Assembly (NCBI RefSeq): GCF_001428105.1
Contig: NZ_LMSJ01000018.1
Span: 2,501-66,500 of the forward strand
Length of the DNA: 64,000 nucleotides
DNA from: Paenibacillus sp. Soil766
GTDB taxonomy: Bacteria; Bacillota; Bacilli; Paenibacillales; NBRC-103111
Direction: 5' to 3'
The notes below the pieces were generated by a model. That model was not told the DNA's origin, ran no database searches, and was given only the letters and a program-made list of their open reading frames with translations. A program made the translations under genes and the position numbers. Shown here in pieces: positions 8,527-17,811 of the stretch (the stretch's first letter is position 1; every line of letters begins with the position of its first letter).

Positions 8527-8622
8527 CTACTCAGGGTTACGTTCCAACAATGATTTCAACGGCAAATACAAACTCAAGATTAGAAGAATGCCACCTAGTA
8601 AGTTCCATAAAATCATCAACAT
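8527..8622 (-). CDS. Small single-span membrane peptide, 31 aa
   Basis: ATG at 8620-8622 with GGGAGG upstream at about 9 nt. The product MLMILWNLLGGILLILSLYL... is one hydrophobic helix followed by a short charged tail (KSLLERNPE). The stop overlaps the ribosome-binding site of the LuxR-type gene, which suggests translational coupling. Short ORFs of this size can arise by chance. The ribosome-binding site and the membrane-helix pattern are the only support. Confidence 0.45.
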   Translation of the reverse strand: MLMILWNLLGGILLILSLYLPLKSLLERNPE

Positions 8623-8747
8623 TTGGACATGCCTCCCTTAAAATTCCATCATTCCTTTATCTACATTATAGATGCTACTAAAGACCTATCCAAGATGAAG
8701 AAGTTCACTAGATGTGCAACTTTTTCGACGCCTTATGCGTTCTATGT

Positions 8748-8761
8748 ATGACTTAAGTCAT
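8748..8761. promoter_or_regulatory. Perfect 14-bp palindrome upstream of the histidine kinase gene
   Basis: ATGACTTAAGTCAT reads the same on both strands and lies ~52 bp before the kinase start, next to -10-like sequences (TATGCT 8765-8770 or TAAAAT 8770-8775). NarL-type regulators bind short inverted repeats, so autoregulation by the adjacent response regulator is a reasonable guess. Confidence 0.45.
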
Positions 8762-8812
8762 GTTTATGCTAAAATGAATGGTAAATAAAGCCATGTATTT
8801 GAGGGTAAAGAT

Positions 8813-9958
8813 ATGGATGTACATTTAAATAAAAATATGACGCTCACTTTGAATATCATCGTGATGGGCGCAACACTCTCACTTTTGTTTCATACGAGTA
8901 AATTTTCGGTTGGACTACTGCTGCTAGCATGCACGTATGTTGCTGCTGTCCTTATGAGGGATTACATCCTAAAGATTGCTCTGCATAGTAAGAGAGGTTT
9001 CCAGTTTTTATACGCTCAACTAGCCTTGGCGCTTGTGATCTGTGTTTGGTCGGAAAGTTATTTCTCACAAATTTACCTCTTAATTCTCATTGGCGAATTT
9101 ACCTTTCATCACGGTAGAAAGCATGCGATTATCTTTACAATCATCACTTATGTTTGTGTTTTACTAGGCGTCATGATCTATCGTCAGTTTCCCCCCTTTG
9201 AGGACATCTATTTGATTATTCCTAGAGTGATTGATTTCTTTGCTATCTACGGAATGAGCCTGCTTGCTAGAATCGCGTTTCAACAAAAGAATCAGTTGGC
9301 TATCGACAATGAACATCTGCGAATTGCCTCTATTGCGCTAGAGCAGAAGGCCAAATTACAAGAACGGACGCGAATTTCCCGCGACATTCATGACTCCGTT
9401 GGACATACGCTGACATCTGCGTTAACCGGGTTGCAGACGGCAGAGCATGCTTTGGAGAAAGGCCAGTATCCCATTGCCAAAGAGATGATTGAACGTACGA
9501 AAGAAAGTATTCTCAGAGGGCTAAATGATGTACGAAGTTCAGTCCATGTGTTGCGAGAAAGCTCTCCCGATCACTGCTTCATACCTGATCTTATTAGGCT
9601 GATCGATGATACCAAAAAGCAAACTAACGTGGAAATCGCCTATACGATCGACACCATGACGCTTGATCTGACACCTATGATTGAGATCACGATTTACCGT
9701 GCACTACAAGAAGGTTTGACTAATGGCATTCGCCATGGCCTAAGTACCTATTTCCACTTCTCACTAACCTATCACGAGGAAGTTCTTCGTTTCGTTTTAT
9801 CCAATAATGGTCATTCACCGATCCACATTATTTATGGCTACGGACTAAATGCGATGAAAGAACGAGTGGAAGATGTTGGGGGAACGTTGTCCATACGTAA
9901 CAAAGGTGCATCTGGCGGAGTAACGCTAGATATAGTCATACCCTTCAGTCGAAAATGA
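8813..9958 (+). CDS. NarL-family sensor histidine kinase
   Basis: 381 residues. The N-terminal half has about six hydrophobic segments (~10-155), a short coiled linker follows, then a HisKA_3 dimerisation domain with the phospho-acceptor His in RDIHDSVGHT (~191) and a HATPase_c domain with N-box LQEGLTNGIRHG and G-box GYGLNAMKERV. Membrane sensor of the DesK/LiaS/YvfT type; the signal cannot be read from the sequence. ATG start behind GAGGG at ~8 nt. The response regulator follows 18 nt downstream, so the two form an operon. Confidence 0.9.
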   Translation: MDVHLNKNMTLTLNIIVMGATLSLLFHTSKFSVGLLLLACTYVAAVLMRDYILKIALHSKRGFQFLYAQLALALVICVWSESYFSQIYLLILIGEFTFHHGRKHAIIFTIITYVCVLLGVMIYRQFPPFEDIYLIIPRVIDFFAIYGMSLLARIAFQQKNQLAIDNEHLRIASIALEQKAKLQERTRISRDIHDSVGHTLTSALTGLQTAEHALEKGQYPIAKEMIERTKESILRGLNDVRSSVHVLRESSPDHCFIPDLIRLIDDTKKQTNVEIAYTIDTMTLDLTPMIEITIYRALQEGLTNGIRHGLSTYFHFSLTYHEEVLRFVLSNNGHSPIHIIYGYGLNAMKERVEDVGGTLSIRNKGASGGVTLDIVIPFSRK

Positions 9959-9976
9959 TCGGAAGGAGTGATCGAA

Positions 9977-10663
9977 TTGTCTCAAACAACCATCCTTGTC
10001 GCAGACGACCAGCCCCTTATCCGCGATGGATTAGCAGCTATTCTAGGTATGGAAGAAGGATATAAAGTCGTAGCTACAACGGGGGATGGCATTGCCACAA
10101 TTGAACAAGTACAGTTGCATCGTCCTCAGCTCGTTATGATGGATATCCATATGCCCAAGCTTGATGGCTTAGAGGCTACCAAACAAATCAAAGCCCAATT
10201 TCCGGAGATTAAGGTACTCATTTTAACCTCATTTGAGGATGAAGCCTACATATGGGAAGCGATACGTCACGGTGCCAGCGGTTATTTAGTGAAAGGCGTC
10301 GAGACGAAAAAAATACTCTCAACCATTCAGGTGTGCTTAGATGGTGGCATTACCTACCCGCTAAGTATTCAACCGCGCCTTGTCCAAGCACTTCGTTCCT
10401 CAGAGGAACACGAAGAAAAGGCATTGGAGGAAAACCTGCAACCGATTGAAACGCAACAACAAGATAACAAGCTGTCTGGCTTATCTGTGCAGGAACGGAA
10501 CATTCTGAGGAATTTGAAACAAGGGAAGTCGAATCAAGCCATCGCTTCTGACATGTTTCTAACCACGGGGACTGTGAAGAATTATTTGAGTGCTATTTAT
10601 AAGAAGCTGAATGTCTCTGGACGGTCGGAAACGATTGCTTATTTGCACGAGAATGATCGGTAG
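9977..10663 (+). CDS. NarL/FixJ-family response regulator
   Basis: About 228 residues: receiver domain (~4-120) with the acidic pair ADDQP, phospho-acceptor Asp in VMMDIHMP (~55), Thr/Ser in ILTSFED and Lys in LVKGVE. A Gln/Glu-rich linker follows, then a LuxR-type HTH (LSVQERNILRNLKQGKSNQAIASDMFL). Start chosen at TTG 9977-9979, because GGAAGGAG ends 8 nt before it. An upstream GTG (9968) abuts that site and could not use it. It is the cognate regulator of the preceding kinase and ends near a terminator shared with the convergent GDPD gene. Confidence 0.9.
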   Translation: MSQTTILVADDQPLIRDGLAAILGMEEGYKVVATTGDGIATIEQVQLHRPQLVMMDIHMPKLDGLEATKQIKAQFPEIKVLILTSFEDEAYIWEAIRHGASGYLVKGVETKKILSTIQVCLDGGITYPLSIQPRLVQALRSSEEHEEKALEENLQPIETQQQDNKLSGLSVQERNILRNLKQGKSNQAIASDMFLTTGTVKNYLSAIYKKLNVSGRSETIAYLHENDR

Positions 10664-10710
10664 GGATCGTGGATCTATACGGGGTACGGAATATTGTCTC
10701 ACCATACAAA

Positions 10711-10744
10711 TGGAGGAGCCCACAACATCGTTGTGAGCTCCTCT
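10711..10744. terminator. Bidirectional terminator between convergent genes
   Basis: Inverted repeat GGAGGAGCcCACAA / TTGTGaGCTCCTC with a tetraloop. It lies between the response regulator (plus) and the glycerophosphodiesterase (minus) stops. Confidence 0.7.
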
Positions 10745-10753
10745 ATTTGCATA

Positions 10754-11449
10754 TTAAAATATGGTAATCCATCTCTCGAGCTCATTCGTGCATGCCCAGA
10801 TGTGTGAATAACGCGACCGCAAATTCCTCATATCTTGTTCATCATCGATTGTCCAAGCAATCAATTGTAGGCCCGCTTCATCGCAGCGATGAACAAATTC
10901 ATCCGTTAAATAAATATGTTTCACAGACACATACTTCGCATTAATTTCCTTCGCAAATGGGAATACCGCCGGTGTTGCGCCGTAAAGGACGAGTCCTACT
11001 TGAATATCCCTAGACAGTTCCCTTGTTCGAGCGATGGCGTAATGGTCGAAGGAAGTTACGAACACTTGCTCCTGAACCCCTGCAACTCGAATCGTCTCCA
11101 GCACTTGTTCCTCTAAACCTGGATACAACAACCCGCTCTGTTTCAGTTCGATATCGACGTGAGCTTTTCCCTTCGCTAGCATTAGAACTTCCTCCAGCGT
11201 TGGAATCTGCTGACCTCCGCCAGCATCCAATGTCCGAATTTGCTCAAAGGTGAAGTCTGCCACACGGCCGGTACCATTCGTTGTTCGATTCACGGTTGTA
11301 TCGTGAATGACAACAGGCACTCCGTCTTTCGTGAGTTGCACGTCCAACTCCAAATGACTATAGGACAAATCTAAAGCTGCCTGAAATGATAATATCGTGT
11401 TTTCCGGGTATTTTTTTGGGTAACCCCTGTGAGCTAAGCCAGTGATCAT
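10754..11449 (-). CDS. Glycerophosphodiester phosphodiesterase (cytoplasmic)
   Basis: Start set at ATG 11447-11449, since MITGLAHRGYPKKYPENT is the canonical GDPD N-terminus; the longer frame adds 23 unrelated residues. About 231 residues, a single TIM-barrel GDPD domain. Catalytic and metal residues are visible: HRG...PENT, the ELDVQLTKDGVPVVIHDTTVNRTTNGTG block with its His, and IELK. It hydrolyses glycerophosphodiesters to glycerol-3-phosphate plus alcohol. No signal peptide, so it acts inside the cell on imported substrate. Last gene of the ABC-transporter operon and one of two GDPDs in it; glpD nearby would oxidise the product. Confidence 0.9.
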   Translation of the reverse strand: MITGLAHRGYPKKYPENTILSFQAALDLSYSHLELDVQLTKDGVPVVIHDTTVNRTTNGTGRVADFTFEQIRTLDAGGGQQIPTLEEVLMLAKGKAHVDIELKQSGLLYPGLEEQVLETIRVAGVQEQVFVTSFDHYAIARTRELSRDIQVGLVLYGATPAVFPFAKEINAKYVSVKHIYLTDEFVHRCDEAGLQLIAWTIDDEQDMRNLRSRYSHIWACTNELERWITIF

Positions 11450-11524
11450 GTCGCGTTGTCCACCTCCGGTTATCGTATATACCTTGTAATCATAACGCAA
11501 ATGTAGACAACCGACCACTATGGC

Positions 11525-12655
11525 TTAGTCATTCCAGGGCAGCATATAAATTCGCTCTAAAGCATAGGTCGTGGAAGTTTTGTATTTGGTTGCACCTGAT
11601 TCAAATAAGATGTACATGATACCTTTCCATTTGAATATGCCTTCAGCCATCGGTGCAATTTCCATTTTCTCTATCTTGTTCTTATTGTCTAAAAACCACA
11701 CAGGCACTTCAGATTGTCCGAGCTTTACCGCCGTATGCGGCTTATCCAACAAACTGTTCTTATATCGCGTTAAGTCACTAGTACTGTTTCTTCCGTACGA
11801 CTGACTGAGCCATATGCTGCCCTTGTCGAGATACATCCCTTGCACACTGTCTGGCAGCGAAAGAATCATATCGGGTACAACCGGCCCCGACGCTTGCAAT
11901 TTGGAAGCACTCGGCAAGTCTGTCGAAGGGTCAAGCTTATAGCCGACAGCCCAAGCTTTATGCTCCTTTTCTTCCCGGTTCGTCATATAATGTGAAACGT
12001 CCGTCGGATAGCTGGCGCCTTGTGCAAATTCACCAACCCATAATATACCGTCAGCAAAAGCATTAAATGAGGCGCGCGTATCGGTTTGAACGTTCCCTTT
12101 AAAGACGATTTTACCAGCCTTATCCGCTTTCAAGAGATCTTCCTTGGGGAAATAGTAGGCGTTACTCTCTGAAGATATCCAGATGTATTTGTTGCTAACG
12201 GTAACACCGCCTGCATGACCTGTATAAGGTGTAGTCTCGTTCTTATAAATCTCAAGAGCTTTGACCATCTCTCCGCTCTTCTCATCAACAACCGAGATAA
12301 TGCTAGGCTTACCGTCCTCACGGTAATGAGTAACCAATATCCAATTCTTCTCTTCCAAATACGCCATACCTTGCGGGATTGCATTCTGCTTCAATGCTGG
12401 AATAACAGGTCCTTGCTTGCTCTTTTCAAGGAATGTTTTGATTTCAGGCATATCGACACGAATCTTGATGCCCGCTTCTTCTTGGGTTATTCCCGTCATT
12501 GTGTTCACCTGCTTAGGAGTAGCAATTGCCTCGATCGGTGTCGCTGATGGAATCTCTTTAGCATTTAAAGTCGCTGTCGGCTTCTGACAGCCCACCGTTG
12601 TTACAGCGATCAACCCTAACACAACCATCATATAAGAGAAGTGGAACCTACTCAT
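11525..12655 (-). CDS. Secreted lipoprotein, beta-propeller-like, in the GDPD operon
   Basis: Start set at ATG 12653-12655, which overlaps the preceding GDPD stop as ATGA. The protein begins MSRFHFSYMM, with a hydrophobic segment and a lipobox ending TTVGC, so it is exported and lipid-anchored. The remaining ~350 residues contain recurring short blocks (GMAYLEEKNWILVTHYRED, VSNKYIWISSESNAYYF, FADGILWVGEF, GSIWLSQSYG) that look like propeller blades. No enzyme motif. Sandwiched between two GDPD genes, it may bind or process glycerol-phosphate polymers at the surface, but this is inferred from location only. Confidence 0.75.
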   Translation of the reverse strand: MSRFHFSYMMVVLGLIAVTTVGCQKPTATLNAKEIPSATPIEAIATPKQVNTMTGITQEEAGIKIRVDMPEIKTFLEKSKQGPVIPALKQNAIPQGMAYLEEKNWILVTHYREDGKPSIISVVDEKSGEMVKALEIYKNETTPYTGHAGGVTVSNKYIWISSESNAYYFPKEDLLKADKAGKIVFKGNVQTDTRASFNAFADGILWVGEFAQGASYPTDVSHYMTNREEKEHKAWAVGYKLDPSTDLPSASKLQASGPVVPDMILSLPDSVQGMYLDKGSIWLSQSYGRNSTSDLTRYKNSLLDKPHTAVKLGQSEVPVWFLDNKNKIEKMEIAPMAEGIFKWKGIMYILFESGATKYKTSTTYALERIYMLPWND

Positions 12656-13416
12656 CCTTGCCCCCCTATAGGCTGTCTCCACGCTGTCAAAATCTTGCGC
12701 AATTTACCAGGGAAATCGGTAATTATACCTGAGGCGCCTCTTTCGATGGCTTGTTTCATCTTCTTTTCGTCGTTAATCGTCCAAGGATACACCTGAATTC
12801 CTTTACTTAAGGCATCGCGTATATCCTCTTGGTTAATCCTTTTAAAACTAGGATGCAGGGAATACACGGGCACCCCAAGTCCTGTCGCCAAACTGGTGTG
12901 GTTTCCTGGATTGATTTCATACAAGAGCCCGATTTTCGCTTCAGGCAGCAAAAGCTTTAGGAAGAGAAGGCTTTTGTGATCGAAGGAAGAGACGACCACA
13001 TTATTCACGCGATCTTTCCTTTTCATGAGCTCGGCCAGTGCTGGCTCGAGCTTACGGTCGTAAGAATCTTTGATCTCTACATTAATCATCACTTGTGGCG
13101 GAACAAGGTCGAACACTTCCTCTAATGTAGGAATCCGTTCACCTTCGTATTGTGAGTTAAACCAGCGACCGGCATCGGCCTGCTTCAACTCAGAGAGCGT
13201 CATCTCGTGCACAACACCCTTCATATCTGTTGTTCGATCTACAGTGAAATCATGAATGACGATAATTTCACCGTCTTTGGATAAATGAATGTCCAGTTCG
13301 ATGGCGTCGCAGCCCTGTTCAATTCCGAGGCGGAAAGCGCCGAGCGTGTTCTCCGGGGCTTCCCCCTTAGCTCCACGATGAGCGATTACTAATACTGATG
13401 GTTGCGTCATATTCAT
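12652..13416 (-). CDS. Glycerophosphodiester phosphodiesterase, second copy
   Basis: 254 residues, one GDPD domain: IAHRGAKGEAPENT, the IELDIHLSKDGEIIVIHDFTVDRTTD block and VEIKD are the metal/catalytic motifs. The C-terminus contains WTINDEKKMKQAIERGASGIITDFP, typical of the family. Cytoplasmic. It shares only family-level similarity with the other GDPD of this operon, so they may differ in head-group preference. Its ATG overlaps the previous stop (ATGA at 13413-13416) and its stop overlaps the next start, which indicates tight translational coupling. Confidence 0.92.
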   Translation of the reverse strand: MNMTQPSVLVIAHRGAKGEAPENTLGAFRLGIEQGCDAIELDIHLSKDGEIIVIHDFTVDRTTDMKGVVHEMTLSELKQADAGRWFNSQYEGERIPTLEEVFDLVPPQVMINVEIKDSYDRKLEPALAELMKRKDRVNNVVVSSFDHKSLLFLKLLLPEAKIGLLYEINPGNHTSLATGLGVPVYSLHPSFKRINQEDIRDALSKGIQVYPWTINDEKKMKQAIERGASGIITDFPGKLRKILTAWRQPIGGQG

Positions 13417-14429
13417 ACATTCCTCCTAGGCGTTAAGCAAGTCATTAGTTCTGGAATCCGCTCGATGGCAGCCTCGAAGCGCTCCGCCATGAGCTTATAT
13501 CCCATTGCATCTGGATGAAGCAAATCGGGCAAATGGTCGGAATCAGCCTCCCCGATCACGTCCAATCCGTCAAGATAATACAGCTGATTATCGCCTGCTT
13601 GCCTAAGCAGCTCAACGGCATCCCGGATCTGCTCCCTGAACAGAGGAAGCGTCATATCTACCCGATTCGGAACAACCTCACGATCTCTACTATAAATAGG
13701 TGATTGTAAGAGGATCGGAGTGTTCTCGTGTCGATCACGAATTGTCTTAACAAATCCAACAACAGCAGCTAGAAACGTACGAGTACTGTAACTCGAGCCG
13801 CCCATGATGTTAATACCCAGGCACAAGGATATGAAGTCAGCCTTCATATCCCGGATCATACGAGCAACCATCGTCTCCATATGGCAATTGGCTGAATACC
13901 CTATACAAGTCAAGTTCCAATCCATCTGCCTAGCCACGATGGCTGACCAAGTCTGAGACGGACTCTCCGCAGCTTCTGCCTGTGTGATCGAACTGCCGTA
14001 GGCAATCCAGCGGAGTCTCTCATCCGGAAACTTCCGATATTCTGCATCATTATCGATGAAGAGCCCCGTCAAACAAACTGGCCTTGTAGGCGGTAAGTAA
14101 ATCTCAATACGTTTCATTCCTTCTGGAAGAGCGGTGAAGTAAATTCGGTTCTCCTCTGCCGATGCTTTGCCGGTTGCAAGTAGACCGCCGTCAACTACGC
14201 AATCCATCACCATTTCCCTACCAGAGGAGAACTCAACGGCTATCTCCGTCGTATTGCTGATCATAACAACCCGAACACCTGCTGTTGCTTCCGATTTACC
14301 ATTGATAGCGTTTGGGACAAACAAGGCACGGTCCTGATAGGGAATACGCCACGGCTTGATTCCTTCTGGCAAACGCTCAATTGATACGGCACCTTGTATA
14401 TCCCATTCACTCATATCTATTGGTTGCAT
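13413..14429 (-). CDS. SGNH/GDSL-family hydrolase
   Basis: 338 residues. The N-terminal ~115 form a beta-sandwich-like region. From ~140 an SGNH hydrolase follows: nucleophile in YGSSIT, block II/III in CLGINIMGG, and the catalytic Asp/His in DLLHPDAMGYKLMAERF. These enzymes cleave ester bonds in carbohydrates or lipids. No signal peptide is evident, so it probably works on an imported substrate, for example removing acyl or acetyl groups before the GDPD step. It lies between the importer and the GDPD genes and is coupled to the latter by a 4-nt overlap. Confidence 0.85.
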   Translation of the reverse strand: MQPIDMSEWDIQGAVSIERLPEGIKPWRIPYQDRALFVPNAINGKSEATAGVRVVMISNTTEIAVEFSSGREMVMDCVVDGGLLATGKASAEENRIYFTALPEGMKRIEIYLPPTRPVCLTGLFIDNDAEYRKFPDERLRWIAYGSSITQAEAAESPSQTWSAIVARQMDWNLTCIGYSANCHMETMVARMIRDMKADFISLCLGINIMGGSSYSTRTFLAAVVGFVKTIRDRHENTPILLQSPIYSRDREVVPNRVDMTLPLFREQIRDAVELLRQAGDNQLYYLDGLDVIGEADSDHLPDLLHPDAMGYKLMAERFEAAIERIPELMTCLTPRRNV

Positions 14430-14443
14430 AGGTCACCTCCGAT

Positions 14444-15274
14444 TTACTTAAAGGTGGAATTGGCCATTGCAGCCACAATGTATTTCTGTGCAAAAATAAA
14501 CAATACGACGATCGGCAAGATAATCAGCACACTCGCCGACATGATGATATGCATATTTAATGCTTCATCCCCAGCAATCGAATCCCGCATCATGGAAATA
14601 CCTACAGTCAACACGCGCATCTTGTTCGAATTCGTCATAATGAGCGGCCAGAAATAAGAATTCCAGCTGCTAATAAAGCTGATAACGGCTAAAGTAGATA
14701 CCGTTGGCATGGCCATCGGCGTTAATATTTTGTACAACACCTGAACTCGATTCGCACCATCCACCCTCGCTGCCTCGATCACATCATTATTAATCGAGCG
14801 AAACATTTGACGGAGGAGGAAAATGCCATAAGCAGATGCAGCATGCGGAATGATAAGCGCGTAATACGTATTAATCCAGTTCAACTTCGACATCAGTACA
14901 TACACCGGTACGAATACAACCTGTTCCGGTACGATAAGCGCCGCGAGTACGAGTGCGAACAACTTGTCTCTACCTGGGAATGTCCCCTTCGCAAAAGCGT
15001 AGGCTGCCATAAGACCAATATTAATCTGTAGAAAAACAATCCCCACAGTCTGAATAACCGTATTCAGCGTAAACCGATAAAATGGAATGGCTTTAAACGC
15101 CGTGGCAAAGTTCTCCCACATCACCTTTTCCGGCCAAAATGTCGGAGATGACACCCGGAGCTCGGCCGGTGTTTTTAAAGCGGTAATCAGCATCCAATAG
15201 ATCGGGAAAAACATCAACAGCGTAATGATAACGGCAATACCGATACGGGTAGTATGGAGCAACGGTTTTGTCAT
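14444..15274 (-). CDS. Carbohydrate/glycerophosphodiester ABC transporter permease, MalG/UgpE type
   Basis: Start set at ATG 15272-15274 (MTKPLLHTTRIGIA), as the longer frame has a non-family N-terminus. About 276 residues with six membrane spans. The EAA loop reads EAARVDGANRVQVLYKILTPMAMPTVST. It is the second inner-membrane subunit of the importer encoded with the adjacent permease and binding protein. The ATPase subunit is not in this cluster, so a shared MsmX/UgpC-type ATPase elsewhere would be needed, as is common in Firmicutes. Confidence 0.92.
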   Translation of the reverse strand: MTKPLLHTTRIGIAVIITLLMFFPIYWMLITALKTPAELRVSSPTFWPEKVMWENFATAFKAIPFYRFTLNTVIQTVGIVFLQINIGLMAAYAFAKGTFPGRDKLFALVLAALIVPEQVVFVPVYVLMSKLNWINTYYALIIPHAASAYGIFLLRQMFRSINNDVIEAARVDGANRVQVLYKILTPMAMPTVSTLAVISFISSWNSYFWPLIMTNSNKMRVLTVGISMMRDSIAGDEALNMHIIMSASVLIILPIVVLFIFAQKYIVAAMANSTFK

Positions 15275-15284
15275 GTTCTTGTAC

Positions 15285-16229
15285 CTACCCTTCGTAATGA
15301 ACTTTCTTCTTAGACACATACATTTGAACCATGGTTAACAAGATAATAATAAAGAAGAAGATAACCACTAAGGCTGATGCGCGGCCTGTTTTGAAATCCG
15401 TAAATGCCATTTCATAGATCCAGTACACCATCGCTTTGGTCGATTCTAACGGTCCACCGTTCGTGATAACGTCAACAGACTGGAACACTTGCATCGAAGA
15501 GATGAAATGGGTAATGACAAGGAATAACGTTGTCGGTGAAAGAAGCGGTACCGTGATTTTCCAGAATTGCGTCCACTTCGATGCCCCATCGATACCTGAA
15601 GCTTCGTAGTATTCAACTGGAATGCTTCTTAACCCGGAAATGAAAATAATCATCGTAAAGCCGACGCCTTTCCATACCCCAACGGCAACCAGCACCCACA
15701 GCGCTGTTTTCGTATTCGTAAGCCATTGAATAGGCTCGAGTCCTATCCATTGCATAATGTTATTCATCAGACCGTAATGACCGTTGAAAATCCACAAGAA
15801 GATCATAGAGACAATAACCATAGATACATAGTGCGGCATGAAAATAATGGCACGCATGAAATTGAATGTGCGCGAGGAGTAATTAAATAACAAGGCAAGC
15901 AGCAAGCCAATTCCAAGTGTTAAGAAAACATCCGCTACCGTATAGGTGAATGTAACCTGAAGTACCTTATAGAAGGTCTTACTGGTTAACAAATATTCAT
16001 AGTTATCGAATCCGATAAACTTCTTCGTCGGCTTCGTCATATTCCAGTTCGTAAAACTTATATACAACGAGTTAACCAGCGGATAATAAATGAATACCAT
16101 CAAGATGACTAATGCAGGTATGGCAAACGAGAAATCTTTCAAGTATTCTATCCAACGGGAACGAGAACGTGTTCTCACGATACCGCCAACTTCTGGATGA
16201 ATCTGGCCCGGCTTGTTGTCCGTATTCAT
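15285..16229 (-). CDS. Carbohydrate/glycerophosphodiester ABC transporter permease, MalF/UgpA type
   Basis: 314 residues with a cytoplasmic N-terminus (~40 residues, Arg-rich) and six membrane spans. The EAA loop is EASGIDGASKWTQFWKITVPLLSP. Partner of the permease that starts 11 nt after its stop. With a binding lipoprotein upstream and GDPD genes downstream, the likely substrate class is glycerophosphodiesters rather than a plain sugar; that specificity is inference. Confidence 0.92.
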   Translation of the reverse strand: MNTDNKPGQIHPEVGGIVRTRSRSRWIEYLKDFSFAIPALVILMVFIYYPLVNSLYISFTNWNMTKPTKKFIGFDNYEYLLTSKTFYKVLQVTFTYTVADVFLTLGIGLLLALLFNYSSRTFNFMRAIIFMPHYVSMVIVSMIFLWIFNGHYGLMNNIMQWIGLEPIQWLTNTKTALWVLVAVGVWKGVGFTMIIFISGLRSIPVEYYEASGIDGASKWTQFWKITVPLLSPTTLFLVITHFISSMQVFQSVDVITNGGPLESTKAMVYWIYEMAFTDFKTGRASALVVIFFFIIILLTMVQMYVSKKKVHYEG

Positions 16230-16315
16230 GGCGTATCCCCTTTCAACTTACTTAAATGAACTGTCGTGTAGAAAACCTCAGCTTCCTACACGACATTACA
16301 GCTAATTCTTATAGA

Positions 16316-17635
16316 TTAACTTTCGCTTAAAATGGCATTGATTTCTTTCACAGCTTCTTTCATCGTCGGTTCTGGATCTGCATTCTCCAAAATCATCTTA
16401 CCTACGACTTCCATATACTTCTTGCTGAACTCCGGATAAGCTGGGTGCTGCGGACGTCCTACAACGTTGTCGAAATTATCAAATACAGCTTTGTATTGTG
16501 GCAGCTTAGCAAAATATTGCTTACCTTCATCGGTATTCAGTACCGATTTATGCGTTGGCAGGTAACCAGTTCCTTCAGCCCACTTGATGTTGTGCTCCGC
16601 ATCTGTCATGAACTTGATAAACTTCCAACCAGCTTCCTTCTGTTTAGCTTGCGCACCTTCCATCATGACAATTCCTGCTCCACCAATATGTGATTTGCGT
16701 TCTTTATCACCAGGAATGAAGGATACACCAACTTCAAACTTCGCATTCTGCAAGTACGTTTTCAATACAGCTGATGTATGCTGTACCATGGCCACCTTCT
16801 CATCCAAGAACATCTGTCTCATCGTATCCGATGCACCTTTACCGTAACCCATGTGAATGGAGCCTTCTTTCAACCATTTGTTGAAGTTCTGGATCCATCT
16901 CATGCTGTCAGGCTGATCCAGCAACGTTTTGGTACGCTCAGGGTTAAGAATGGAGCCTCCTCCATTTGAAATCCACGGGTCCATGTACCACGTATCCCAG
17001 CCTGGAACAGAGAACGCGAAACGAGAAGTTTTCCCGTTTTCCTTAACGACGACTTTCTTATTAAACTCTTCAATTTCAGTCCACTTTTGTGGAGGTTGCA
17101 CGCCTAGCTTATCCAGCATAGTTTTGTTGTAAATCATGACGCTCGTGCTGACGATCAGCGGGAAGCCGAATTGTTTCTTATCATATGAATACGCTTGCAG
17201 CATCCCTTGTGAGAAGTCGTTCATGTCTACCTTATCCCGTTTGATGTATCCGGATAAATCTGCGAATGCACCGCTGTCTGCAAAGCTCGGAAGCGCCGAT
17301 ACTTCGACGTTAGTCACAGCAGGTACATCTTTCGCTGCAATAGCCGCCTGAAGTTTCTTTTGCAAATCAGCATAACCCCCTTGGAATACAGCTTCTACCG
17401 TAATGTAAGGGTATTTCTTCTGGAACGCGGCGATCATATCATTCACGGCACCCATTTGAACTTCTGCGTGGGAGTGCCAATACTGGATTGTAACAGGTGT
17501 GGTATCTTCCACAGCTGGTGGAACCTCTACTTCTTTGGTTGTCTCCGTACCGCTGCTGCCGCAGGCCGTCAATGTTGTTAGTAACAAAGAAGATGTTGCT
17601 AGTGTAGCTAACCATTTTTTACTTTTCATATACAA
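16316..17635 (-). CDS. Extracellular solute-binding lipoprotein, UgpB/MalE type
   Basis: 439 residues. Signal peptide with lipobox LTAC (Cys ~25), so it is membrane-anchored outside the cell. The rest is a cluster B solute-binding fold with QYWHSHAEVQMGAVNDMIAAFQKKYP near the N-terminus. The hinge/ligand-wall region WDTWYMDPWISNGGG resembles UgpB-like glycerophosphodiester binders. First gene of the operon 17635 to 10754. Start is ATG behind AGGGG; an in-frame ATG two codons on is an alternative. Confidence 0.9.
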   Translation of the reverse strand: MYMKSKKWLATLATSSLLLTTLTACGSSGTETTKEVEVPPAVEDTTPVTIQYWHSHAEVQMGAVNDMIAAFQKKYPYITVEAVFQGGYADLQKKLQAAIAAKDVPAVTNVEVSALPSFADSGAFADLSGYIKRDKVDMNDFSQGMLQAYSYDKKQFGFPLIVSTSVMIYNKTMLDKLGVQPPQKWTEIEEFNKKVVVKENGKTSRFAFSVPGWDTWYMDPWISNGGGSILNPERTKTLLDQPDSMRWIQNFNKWLKEGSIHMGYGKGASDTMRQMFLDEKVAMVQHTSAVLKTYLQNAKFEVGVSFIPGDKERKSHIGGAGIVMMEGAQAKQKEAGWKFIKFMTDAEHNIKWAEGTGYLPTHKSVLNTDEGKQYFAKLPQYKAVFDNFDNVVGRPQHPAYPEFSKKYMEVVGKMILENADPEPTMKEAVKEINAILSES

Positions 17636-17811
17636 ATCCCCTCTCTGGATTAAAGCAAATTTTCATTGATTGCTGCCGTTCGTCTACGAAAAAAGCATAA
17701 AAAGGAGAGCATTAAGTCAGGCAAGAAACAGAAGGGCCGCACACTCATGCACGGTCCGTTCGTCTCTTGGGCTGTCTCAATGATCTCCGCACCCAATCGT
17801 TTTGAACGAGA

